NCBI GenBank assembly: GCA_002359635.1
Contig: DENJ01000042.1
Coordinates: forward strand, 1 to 52,024
DNA: 52,024 bases
Reading direction: 5' to 3'
Origin: Burkholderiales bacterium UBA2647
GTDB taxonomy: Bacteria > Pseudomonadota > Gammaproteobacteria > Burkholderiales > Burkholderiaceae_E
Part shown: in pieces, positions 6,530 through 14,343 of the stretch
Position numbering within the stretch: the stretch's first letter is position 1
Layout of the letters: the number at the start of each line of letters is the position of its first letter
Notes under the pieces: generated by a model
Told to the model about the DNA's origin: nothing
What the model saw: the letters and a program-made list of their open reading frames with translations, nothing else
The model's database searches: none
Position numbers and translations under genes: made by a program

Positions 6530-8701
6530 TTGAATCAAATCATGGACCAGAAGCTTTCTAAAGAGGACCCAGGTTCAGGCCATCGATCGATGGTGTCGCA
6601 GCAGCCGAACGCTCAAACAAACAGATCGTCTGAGCAAGGCTTTGTGAGAACGATGTGCCCGATGAACTGTCATCCCACCCTTTGCGGTATGAAATTGCGG
6701 ATTGAAGATCAGCAGATCGTCGAGGTTTCAGGCGACGCTGAACATCCTGATAGCCGGGGGTTTCTTTGCATCCGCGGGCGAGCGAGCGTTGAGATACGGC
6801 GCAATCCGAAGCGATTGCTAAGCCCGCTTTGTCGAGATGACGTGCTTTCTGATTTTCGCGCTTGCAGCTGGGATGAAGCCCAACATAGACTTGTCGCTGC
6901 GATAGTGGCTCAGCCCGCTTCATGCACCGCGATTTGGTCAGGCCACGGGTCGGCTTCATCAACCTACGGTACACGGGTGATGGGGCAGTTAATGGCGCGA
7001 TTTGCGCGGCTTCATGGGAGTCAATTCTTCAGCCCGACCATGATTTGCTGGGGCCTGGGTGCTTTTGGTCTAGGTTTGACCGGCCTGCTCGAACCGCATA
7101 GCAAAGAAGACCTCGGTGATCATGCTGAGATGGTGCTGATGTGGGGTGCAAATTTCAGCAGTCAGCCCAATACTGCGCCTCATGTACTCCGGGCAAAAAG
7201 GCGCGGGGCTTATGTTGTTTGTATCGATGTTCGATACACTGAAGCTGCTGCGCAAGCCGATGAGGTGCTTCTGATTCGGCCAGGAAGCGATACTGCACTC
7301 GCCCTCGCCATGCTTCATGTCATTTGTTCTGAAACATTGATTGATCAAGCCTTTATTGCGGAACACACGATCGGGTTTGAGGCACTCTCTGAGCATGTAA
7401 AAGTTTTCACGCCCGACTGGGCTTCGGCGCAGTGCGCTATCCCTGCTGAGCAAATCCTACAACTTGCGAGGCGCTATGCTGGCACCAAGCCTGCGATGAT
7501 TGTGCTTGGCGGCAGTTCCATGCACAAAGGTGCTAATCAATGGCAAGCAGCGCGGGCGGTCTCCTGTCTTGCGGCGATCACAGGCCAGGTCGCCAAGGCG
7601 GGTGCTGGTCTGGGGCCACGACACGGCAGTGGCTCCATCGGTCAAGGCTTAGGCAGTCTTGTGCCGCCCGATCCGCGCGATCCGATGCTTGTGATACCAA
7701 ACCAGATGTCGAGCATGCTCGAGGCGATGGAAGATGGGCGAATCAAGAACTTGTTACTTTTTGGCACGAACATGCTTTCCTCGTTTCCGCAGCGCGCACG
7801 GTTAGCGCGTGCGCTCGAGCGTCTCGATTTGATCGTGAGTCATGATCTTTTTATGAATGAGACCGCGGCAAGCCATGCGCATCTTGTCTTGCCATCAACC
7901 GCTTGGCTTGAAGAACTTGGCTGCAAAATGACCCATACCCATCTTTATCTGAGCGATGCCTTGCTTTCGCCGGAGGGCGAATGTCGATCGACCTACCAAG
8001 TGTTGAAAGATCTTGCCCAGCAACTCAAGCTCGACGCCTTTCATCCCTGGGACAAGGTCGAAGCGATGTTTGATGCGGTGATCAATCAGCCCTTTACGGG
8101 ACAGGCAAGCATCTCGTCATTGAGAGCCAGCGAGGGGAGGGCAGCTTTGAAGGTGTCTCATGTTGGTCATGCCGATCTTCATTTTGATACACCGAGCGGC
8201 AAGCTCGAGCTGTACTCTGAGCAGGCTCAACATCTGGGCTTATCACCATTACCTGAAATGCCGGATGGATTGAGTGATCCCGACATGGTCCAGATCAGTA
8301 AGGATTGGGTGCTTCTGTCAGAGCGGCCCTTTCGTCTTGCACAAGGGCGCACACTCCAACATTTTCATGGGTTTTATAACAATGGGAGTGCACTGCCAAG
8401 TCTTGCCAACAAAGATACTGAGCCCTGGGTATTGATGGCTTTAGCAGACGCCCAAGCATTCGGGCTGTGTCAGGACGACGGCATCTACCTTTGTAATCAA
8501 TGGGGTTCGATGACCGTCAAGATTCGCTTGCATGAGCGCATGCCGCAGGGCAGCTTGTGGATTCGCGATGGATGGCCTCAACTGAATGCGCTTAGCGATG
8601 CTTCGCCAATCCTGCCTGAGGCTGCGGTCGATTTGTTTCGCTTTTCCGCCGGGCAGTCACGATTTGACCCCAGGGTCTATTTGGCGAGAGCTATCAGCTG
8701 A
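6530..8701 (+). CDS. Molybdopterin-dependent oxidoreductase (DMSO reductase superfamily, Fe-S)
   Basis: 723 aa. A [4Fe-4S] site near the N-terminus is given by Cys43, Cys47, Cys52 (in CPMNCHPTLCGM) and Cys80 (GFLCIRGRA). The bis-MGD domains follow, with VLMWGANFSSQPNTAPHVL, VVCIDVRYTEAAAQADEVL and KGANQWQAARA. Cys173 (ICWGLG) is at about the position of the molybdenum ligand, an inference. The C-terminal MGD-binding domain holds RLAQGRTLQHFHGFYNNGS. There is no Tat signal and no separate Fe-S or membrane subunit, so it is probably a cytoplasmic single-subunit enzyme. GGAGGG five bases before a TTG favours TTG over the ATG at 6542. The stop overlaps the next gene's ATG by one base. Confidence 0.85.
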   Translation: MNQIMDQKLSKEDPGSGHRSMVSQQPNAQTNRSSEQGFVRTMCPMNCHPTLCGMKLRIEDQQIVEVSGDAEHPDSRGFLCIRGRASVEIRRNPKRLLSPLCRDDVLSDFRACSWDEAQHRLVAAIVAQPASCTAIWSGHGSASSTYGTRVMGQLMARFARLHGSQFFSPTMICWGLGAFGLGLTGLLEPHSKEDLGDHAEMVLMWGANFSSQPNTAPHVLRAKRRGAYVVCIDVRYTEAAAQADEVLLIRPGSDTALALAMLHVICSETLIDQAFIAEHTIGFEALSEHVKVFTPDWASAQCAIPAEQILQLARRYAGTKPAMIVLGGSSMHKGANQWQAARAVSCLAAITGQVAKAGAGLGPRHGSGSIGQGLGSLVPPDPRDPMLVIPNQMSSMLEAMEDGRIKNLLLFGTNMLSSFPQRARLARALERLDLIVSHDLFMNETAASHAHLVLPSTAWLEELGCKMTHTHLYLSDALLSPEGECRSTYQVLKDLAQQLKLDAFHPWDKVEAMFDAVINQPFTGQASISSLRASEGRAALKVSHVGHADLHFDTPSGKLELYSEQAQHLGLSPLPEMPDGLSDPDMVQISKDWVLLSERPFRLAQGRTLQHFHGFYNNGSALPSLANKDTEPWVLMALADAQAFGLCQDDGIYLCNQWGSMTVKIRLHERMPQGSLWIRDGWPQLNALSDASPILPEAAVDLFRFSAGQSRFDPRVYLARAIS

Positions 8702-10530
8702 TGAGTTACAGATCACGAATGTCAGAGGGCGATTCCCAGCAAAGCTTTGATCAGGTTTTTGACTTGATCGTTGTTGGCTCTGGCGCAGGGGGTTTGTCAG
8801 CGGCCATCACGGCGAAACTGCACGGTCTTGATGTTTTGGTTGTTGAAAAAGAGGCACAGTACGGCGGCACCACAGCGCGCTCAGGTGGTTGGCTCTGGAT
8901 TCCTATGAATCCATTAGCGATCGCCGCAGGTGTTGAGGATTCGATCGAATCGGCTAAGACATATTTGCGTCACGAGACAGGCGAGTTTTTTGATGAAAAA
9001 CGTATCGATGCGTTTTTAAGAACAGGCCCTGAAATGATCGGTTTTTTTCAAGAACATACCGCGGTGCGATTTGATGCAGGCTATCTGTTCCCGGATTACC
9101 ATCCGGATACAGCGGGTGGTATGTCTGGCGGTCGTCCTATCGTTGCGGCAGCATTTGACGCCCGGGAACTTGGCGATCATTTGCACAAACTTGCGCGTCC
9201 TTTTCGTGCGCTTGGATTTGCTGGTCTGGCGATAAGCTCGGGCAATGATTTGCTACATTTTTTTAACTTCAGCCGCTCGGCGCGTTCATTTGTTTATGTG
9301 ATCAAGCGAATGCTCAGTCATGGGCTCGACTTGTTGCGCTTTGGACGTAGCATGCGTTTGGTCAACGGCAACGCACTTGCAGGGCGGCTCGGGAAAAGTC
9401 TTTTTGATCTCGGCATACCTTTATGGCTGTCGTCGCCAGCAACCGAACTCATCCGGGAAGGGCAAGGTGTTGTGGGTCTCAAGGTCTTGCGCGAAGGCAA
9501 GCAAATCGCGTTGCGATCCCGACGCGGTGTTGTGCTTGCAAGTGGCGGTTTTCCTCATGACCAGCAAAGGCGTAAGCGACTTTACCGCCATGATCCCCAT
9601 GGGAAATCGCACTGGCCGCTGCCGCCCAAAGGCAATACCGGAGACGGTGCGAGCATGGCGGAAGCGATCGGAGCAAGGTTTTTCGATGCTTTTCCGCAGG
9701 CTGCTGCTTGGGCTCCCGTGTCCGAGGTGCGATGGCCTGATGGTGAAACAGGTCTTTATCCGCATTTTGTGGATCGGGGTAAGCCGGGCATTATCGCCGT
9801 GAATGAACGCGGTAAGCGTTTCGTGAATGAGTCAAGTTCTTATCACGATTTTGTGCAGGCCATGATCGCAGACGCGAAAGATCCGAGCGATGTCAAGGCC
9901 TGGTTTATTGCGGATCGGCAAGCGATTCGCCGTTATGGTCTCGGTATGGTTCGACCCTGGCCCGTGCCGATGACCTGGTGGATCGAGTCAGCTTATATAC
10001 AAACGGCTGAGCGTTTGCCCTTGCTTGCTAAGAAGATTGGTGTCGATGGACAAGCGCTTCTTGAAACGGTGAGTCAGTTTAATCAACATGCCAGGGAAGG
10101 CCGCGATCCGCACTTTCATCGTGGCGCCAATGCCTATGGGCGTGCTCAAGGTGATGCGAAGCATCCGGGGAAAAACCCTTCACTCGCAGCACTTGAAGTG
10201 GGGCCATTTTTTGCGTTGCGTATTCGGCCCGGGGAACTTGGCAGTTTTGCTGGCTTGCAGTCGGATGATCAGGCAAGAGTGCTCGACCGGGAGGGCCGCG
10301 TCATCGAAGGTCTTTACGCGGTGGGTAATGACGCTGCAAGCATCATGGGTGGGAACTACCCGGGTGGCGGCATTACACTGGGGCCCGCGATGACATTTGG
10401 CTATCTGGCTGCCAGACATGCCGCCGGCGTGCATTTACTCTCAACGCAAACGCTGAAGCTAAATGCCTTTGTTGAGCAAGAGCGTCATGTTGGCCTTGGT
10501 CGCGCAGCGTCAATCCCCCGACACGCCTAA
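8701..10530 (+). CDS. FAD-dependent oxidoreductase, 3-ketosteroid-dehydrogenase/fumarate-reductase fold
   Basis: 609 aa. The ADP-binding motif is VVGSGAGGLSAA (Gly26-x-Gly28-x-x-Gly31) with the acidic end VVEKE. The FAD contact QYGGTTARSGGWLW follows. The C-terminal flavin segment YAVGNDAASIMGGNYPGGG then TLGPAMTFGYLAA is diagnostic of the KstD/flavocytochrome c group. Such enzymes introduce or reduce a C=C bond next to a carbonyl. Coupling to the molybdoenzyme (TGATG) says the two act in one pathway. A steroid substrate is not implied, as no other steroid gene is near. It has no signal peptide and is probably cytoplasmic. Confidence 0.85.
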   Translation: MSYRSRMSEGDSQQSFDQVFDLIVVGSGAGGLSAAITAKLHGLDVLVVEKEAQYGGTTARSGGWLWIPMNPLAIAAGVEDSIESAKTYLRHETGEFFDEKRIDAFLRTGPEMIGFFQEHTAVRFDAGYLFPDYHPDTAGGMSGGRPIVAAAFDARELGDHLHKLARPFRALGFAGLAISSGNDLLHFFNFSRSARSFVYVIKRMLSHGLDLLRFGRSMRLVNGNALAGRLGKSLFDLGIPLWLSSPATELIREGQGVVGLKVLREGKQIALRSRRGVVLASGGFPHDQQRRKRLYRHDPHGKSHWPLPPKGNTGDGASMAEAIGARFFDAFPQAAAWAPVSEVRWPDGETGLYPHFVDRGKPGIIAVNERGKRFVNESSSYHDFVQAMIADAKDPSDVKAWFIADRQAIRRYGLGMVRPWPVPMTWWIESAYIQTAERLPLLAKKIGVDGQALLETVSQFNQHAREGRDPHFHRGANAYGRAQGDAKHPGKNPSLAALEVGPFFALRIRPGELGSFAGLQSDDQARVLDREGRVIEGLYAVGNDAASIMGGNYPGGGITLGPAMTFGYLAARHAAGVHLLSTQTLKLNAFVEQERHVGLGRAASIPRHA

Positions 10531-10552
10531 AGAACTGCCGAGACACCAAGGT

Positions 10553-11833
10553 ATGGACACGAATTCGAAAAATGATGAGCAAAAGCGTCTTGCCTCCAGG
10601 GCATTTATGCCTTACCCCGAGGTTGTTCTTCCCTCCGCCGTCGGGGGGCCCTTAGCCGGTTTAAGCTTCGCAGTGAAGGACTTGTTCGACGTTGAGGCCT
10701 ATCCGACAAGTGGTGGCCAGCCTATGGTGCTCGCGATGTCGGGGCTCAAGACGCAGTCCTCGCCGGTGGTGAGTCAATTGCTTGAGGCCGGAGCACGTTT
10801 TGTTGGCAAAACAATCACCGACGAGCTTGCCTTTTCGATCAATGGCCAGAATGCGCATTTTGGTGATCCAGTCAATCCCCGTGCGCCCGATCGCATCAGT
10901 GGCGGGTCGTCCTCGGGATCCGCGTCGGCAGTAGCCCACGGCCTGTGCGATATCGGGATCGGCAGCGATACCGGTGGCTCGATACGAGCCCCGGCGAGTC
11001 ATTGCGGACTTATCGGAATGCGTACAAGCCACGGCTTGGTGAGTTTGAAAAACTCGCTCGAGTTCGCGCCAAGTCTCGATACCTGTGGTTGGTTCGCAAG
11101 CGATATGGATACCTTCACGAAGGCAAGTTCGGTTTTGCTTCAAGCGCCGCGCTGTTTGGCGCCCATGATGCCCGCCATCGTTAAGCCGCGCTGGATGCTC
11201 GGCAGTGATTGGTGGTCGATGCTCAATCCTGAAGTTGAGCTTGCACACGGCTTTGCAATGCGGGGCATCTTAGCGGGCCTTCAAGCAGGCAGTCATCGGT
11301 TGACGGCTTTTTCAATCGATTTTGATGCCCTGGGTCCTGAGATCTCGGGTTTTGATGACCTTGTTCTCGCCTTCCGAATGATTCAAGCTTATGAAGCTTG
11401 GCAATGTCACGGCGCAATGATTCAAACCTATGGGCTTTCACTTGGCCCGGGCGTTGCCGAGCGGTTCCACTGGGCAAGTCAGGTGACTGCGGCCGACTAT
11501 CGCAAGGCATCCAAGCTTCGGGACGTTTTCACCCAATGGTTCGATGAGCAACTTGGTCATGATGGGCTGATGATTGTTCCGACGATGCCTGATATCGCCC
11601 CCTTAAGAAGCGCAGATTCGGGATCGCTTGATCAGTATCGAGCAGCCGCGATGCGCATGCTTTGCGTCGCAGGACTCTGTCGTTTACCTCAAATCAGTTT
11701 GCCCCTATCCGAGCGATTAGGCGCCCCACTTGGGCTTTCCTTGATTGGTCCAGCGGGTAGTGATCTCGCTTTACTGCCATGGGCTATGTTTTTGATGCAA
11801 TCGGGTACCAGGCCGGATTGCGCTGTTCCATGA
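10553..11833 (+). CDS. Amidase-signature hydrolase
   Basis: 426 aa from the ATG at 10553; upstream in-frame starts would overlap the flavoprotein gene by up to 68 bases. The Ser-cisSer-Lys triad is visible: Lys42 in FAVKDLFDV, Ser119 in SGGSSSGSASAV, Ser143 in SDTGGSIRAPAS. The N-terminal pattern GPLAGLSFAVKDLFDVE resembles the AMI1/indole-acetamide-hydrolase branch. It would hydrolyse a carboxamide to acid plus ammonia in the cytoplasm. Only 22 bases separate it from the flavoprotein gene, so it is the last gene of the operon. Its 3' end overlaps the convergent crotonase gene by 50 bases. Confidence 0.88.
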   Translation: MDTNSKNDEQKRLASRAFMPYPEVVLPSAVGGPLAGLSFAVKDLFDVEAYPTSGGQPMVLAMSGLKTQSSPVVSQLLEAGARFVGKTITDELAFSINGQNAHFGDPVNPRAPDRISGGSSSGSASAVAHGLCDIGIGSDTGGSIRAPASHCGLIGMRTSHGLVSLKNSLEFAPSLDTCGWFASDMDTFTKASSVLLQAPRCLAPMMPAIVKPRWMLGSDWWSMLNPEVELAHGFAMRGILAGLQAGSHRLTAFSIDFDALGPEISGFDDLVLAFRMIQAYEAWQCHGAMIQTYGLSLGPGVAERFHWASQVTAADYRKASKLRDVFTQWFDEQLGHDGLMIVPTMPDIAPLRSADSGSLDQYRAAAMRMLCVAGLCRLPQISLPLSERLGAPLGLSLIGPAGSDLALLPWAMFLMQSGTRPDCAVP

Positions 11834-12611
11834 ATGACAAGCTACCCTCAATGGCTTCCTCGGTTGACCGCCGGGCGGCGTGTTCCTTGATCAGCGCTTG
11901 CGTTTGATCTTCAGTCAACAAGGCCTCGGCAAGCTCAAGTGTGCGTGCCTTGCAAGCCGAGACCGCCCCAGGTGCGTTTCGAAGCAACTGGTCAATAAGC
12001 GCTTCAGCGCGCACCTTCAGGGCCAACTCATCAGCCACAAGCTCGTGGACAAGTCCGATGTTTAAGGCCTGTTTGGCGTCGAAATGCTCGCAAGTTTGAA
12101 GGTAGCGGCGCAATTGCCGCAGTCCGATGGCTTGAATCAGATGGGGTAAAATAATGCTCGGCACCAATCCCCATCGTGCCTCGGTGATGCCGAATCGCGC
12201 GCGTTCGGTGGCGATCACAACATCACAGGCTGCAATCAGTCCGGTTCCGCCGCCATAACAGGCTCCGTGAACCAGCGCAATGCTTGTAGGTCGTAATCGC
12301 TGTAATCGATCCACCGCAAGCGCTGTTTGTCGCGAGGCTGCGAGGTTGGCGGCTTCACCTTGGGTTGCAAGCGAGGCGATCCAAGCAAGATCTGCACCGG
12401 CTTGAAAGGATGGCCCCTTCGCTGACAAGACAACAGCTCTGATGGCGTGTTGTTGGTCGACCAGGTCCATCGCTTGATGAAGCCCCTCAAGCATGTCTTC
12501 GTTGTAGGCGTTATGGACCTCTGGCCGATTCAAGCAAACATAGGCTACGCCCCGCCAATCAACAGCGCAAAGGACGGTATTATTACCGAACTGGATTTTT
12601 CGATCACTCAG
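11784..12611 (-). CDS. Enoyl-CoA hydratase/isomerase family protein (methylglutaconyl-CoA-hydratase-like)
   Basis: Crotonase fold. The CoA/oxyanion loop FQAGADLAWIASLA and the segments HGACYGGGTGLIAACDVV and FGITEARWGLVPSIILP are clear. The first catalytic Glu of classical hydratases (GGGCEL) is replaced by Thr-Gly, as in methylglutaconyl-CoA hydratases; the second Glu (ITEAR) is kept. A TTG at 12533 would cut the first fold strand. The frame stays open upstream, reading FGNNTVLCAVDWRG and then VAYVCLNRPEVHNAYN, which fits the family. The only usable codon there is CTG at 12611, with AAAGGG 11 bases upstream, giving 275 aa. It follows flaG in the same frame. Confidence 0.8.
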   Translation of the reverse strand: MSDRKIQFGNNTVLCAVDWRGVAYVCLNRPEVHNAYNEDMLEGLHQAMDLVDQQHAIRAVVLSAKGPSFQAGADLAWIASLATQGEAANLAASRQTALAVDRLQRLRPTSIALVHGACYGGGTGLIAACDVVIATERARFGITEARWGLVPSIILPHLIQAIGLRQLRRYLQTCEHFDAKQALNIGLVHELVADELALKVRAEALIDQLLRNAPGAVSACKARTLELAEALLTEDQTQALIKEHAARRSTEEAIEGSLSFMEQRNPAWYPIASKT

Positions 12612-12617
12612 CGTCGA

Positions 12618-13016
12618 TCAGGCCCTTTGGCTTACCAAAAGGCTTGCCAGGTAATCAACAACCTGCGCGATACGCAGGGACTCTTCAGGGGGGATCTGGC
12701 GGATGGTTTCGTTCGTTGATGGGTCTGTAACCCGAATCACCGCCTTGCCAGAGGAAGCATCCACCACAAAATTGATGCCCTTGCCCAAACTGTTGGCGAA
12801 ACTTTGAATTTTTTGCGCGGCCGACTCAACCTGAGCTCTCGCGATGGCTGCCGCTTCTTGAACCGAAGGGACTTTTCTTGGGGTCGCAGAGGTGATGAAC
12901 TCAGCACGAACACCGAGCGTGCCTTCCGGTCGCTGAATCGCCGAAGGTGGCTCTCCTCGGATGGCGAGGAGTCGCCCACGATCAGCAGCAGGGTTAACTG
13001 GAGGCATGCCAGACAT
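12618..13016 (-). CDS. flaG: FlaG family protein
   Basis: 132 aa. The C-terminal 70 residues show the FlaG domain: LGKGINFVVDASSGKAVIRV, then VTDPSTNETIRQIPPEESLR and VVDYLASLLVSQ. The N-terminal half is disordered and Pro/Arg-rich. FlaG affects flagellar filament length or assembly in other bacteria, and is usually next to fliC/fliD. Here no flagellar gene is in the window. GGAG lies seven bases before the ATG. Its TGA stop is in the same frame as the downstream crotonase, which begins within 10 bases, so the two are probably translationally coupled although functionally unrelated. Confidence 0.85.
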   Translation of the reverse strand: MSGMPPVNPAADRGRLLAIRGEPPSAIQRPEGTLGVRAEFITSATPRKVPSVQEAAAIARAQVESAAQKIQSFANSLGKGINFVVDASSGKAVIRVTDPSTNETIRQIPPEESLRIAQVVDYLASLLVSQRA

Positions 13017-13069
13017 CGCTCATCTCCATCAGATTATTTTTACCAGTCTAATATTACTCCCTTAGCCCT

Positions 13070-14188
13070 TTAACTGCCAGCAAAACCATAAGCGGGGTAA
13101 TCGGTATAGCCCTCGGTGCCACCGCCGTAAAATGTCGGGCGATGGTAGGGTGTAAAGGTCTGACCCCGCCGAATTCGTGCTGGTAGATCGGGATTGGCGA
13201 TGAAATAGCGTCCAAAGGCAATAGCATCGGCATGGCCTGCTTCGACGGTAAGCGCTGCGCTCTGCGCGGTGAAATTGCCGGCAGTAATCAGCACACGATC
13301 CCAGTCTTTGCGGAACATCGCGCAGGCCGAGGGCACATCTTGGTGGTCGACTTCGCGCTGTCCCGCACCCGAGGCGCGAGGTTCGATCAGGTGAAGGTAG
13401 GCCAAGCCAAGGCGATTGAGTGCCTGAATGAGGGTGCGATACAGCGGTTCAGGGTCAGGGTCGCCTGAGTCATTGGCAATCCCAAAAGGCGATAGGCGGA
13501 TACCCACTTTCGAAGGTGTCAGGGCTTGTGCAAGCGACTCGGCGACCTCTAAGGGAAGGCGAATCCGGTTTACCAAACTTCCGCCATATCGGTCCTCGCG
13601 CTTATTGCTTCGCTCATGCATAAACTGCTCGAGCAAATAGCCATTTGCGCTATGGATTTCAACACCGTCAAAACCAGCAGCTAACGCGCGCTTGCCGGCG
13701 CAAACATAGGCCTCCTTAAGCGCCTCGATGTCTGCCAGACTCATCGCCCGCGGCACGGCGAAAGGCTCTCGTTCGAAGTTTGCCGTCATTGCGCTGCCTT
13801 CAGCAGCGATAGCTGAAGGCGCCCAAGGGGGGCCGCCGTCAGGTTGATGCGAATGATGCGAGATGCGGCCCACATGCCAAAGCTGTAAGAAAATACGCGC
13901 GCCTCTTGCATGCACGCCGTCACAAACGAGTTTCCAACCCGCTTCCTGTTCATCGCTGTGAATCCCTGGTGTGGCAGGCATGCCCTGACCCTGAGGCATG
14001 ATTTGAGATGCCTCGGCAATCAAAAGACCGCCTTCACTGGCGCGTTGGGTGTAATAAAGGGCGTTCAGCGCATGCGGGACATTGCCAGGCCTTGCGGCGC
14101 GCATTCTAGTAAGCGGTGCCATGACAATTCTGTGGCTGAGATCAAAGTCGCCGAGCTTAAGCGTTGAAAAAAGTAAAGGGGATTGCAC
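13070..14188 (-). CDS. Alkene reductase / N-ethylmaleimide reductase (Old Yellow Enzyme)
   Basis: FMN-dependent (beta/alpha)8-barrel that reduces activated C=C bonds, nitroesters or quinone-like electrophiles with NAD(P)H. Seen: LKLGDFDLSHRIVMAPLTRM, the FMN/substrate segments RIFLQLWHVGRISH and GFDGVEIHSANGYLLEQFM, RYGGSLVNR, and the C-terminal IAFGRYFIANPDLPARI and FYGGGTEGYTDYP. All are characteristic of NemA-type enzymes. I take GTG at 14188 (GGAG ten bases upstream, N-terminus QSPLLFSTLKLG matching the family); GTG at 14203 would add five residues but lacks a ribosome site. It is likely monocistronic and divergent from a methyltransferase. Confidence 0.9.
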   Translation of the reverse strand: MQSPLLFSTLKLGDFDLSHRIVMAPLTRMRAARPGNVPHALNALYYTQRASEGGLLIAEASQIMPQGQGMPATPGIHSDEQEAGWKLVCDGVHARGARIFLQLWHVGRISHHSHQPDGGPPWAPSAIAAEGSAMTANFEREPFAVPRAMSLADIEALKEAYVCAGKRALAAGFDGVEIHSANGYLLEQFMHERSNKREDRYGGSLVNRIRLPLEVAESLAQALTPSKVGIRLSPFGIANDSGDPDPEPLYRTLIQALNRLGLAYLHLIEPRASGAGQREVDHQDVPSACAMFRKDWDRVLITAGNFTAQSAALTVEAGHADAIAFGRYFIANPDLPARIRRGQTFTPYHRPTFYGGGTEGYTDYPAYGFAGS

Positions 14189-14343
14189 AGAAAATGGCTC
14201 CACAAGGATGGTTTTAAGAACAGTGACCGAGCCATGTCAAGATAGCGCATCGAAGTTGGCAGCGTTATGTTGCACGATACAGGAGTAAGCTCGGTGGACA
14301 GTCGCTTGATGACGGGTTAAGGTCCAAAACATGGAGGGTAACA

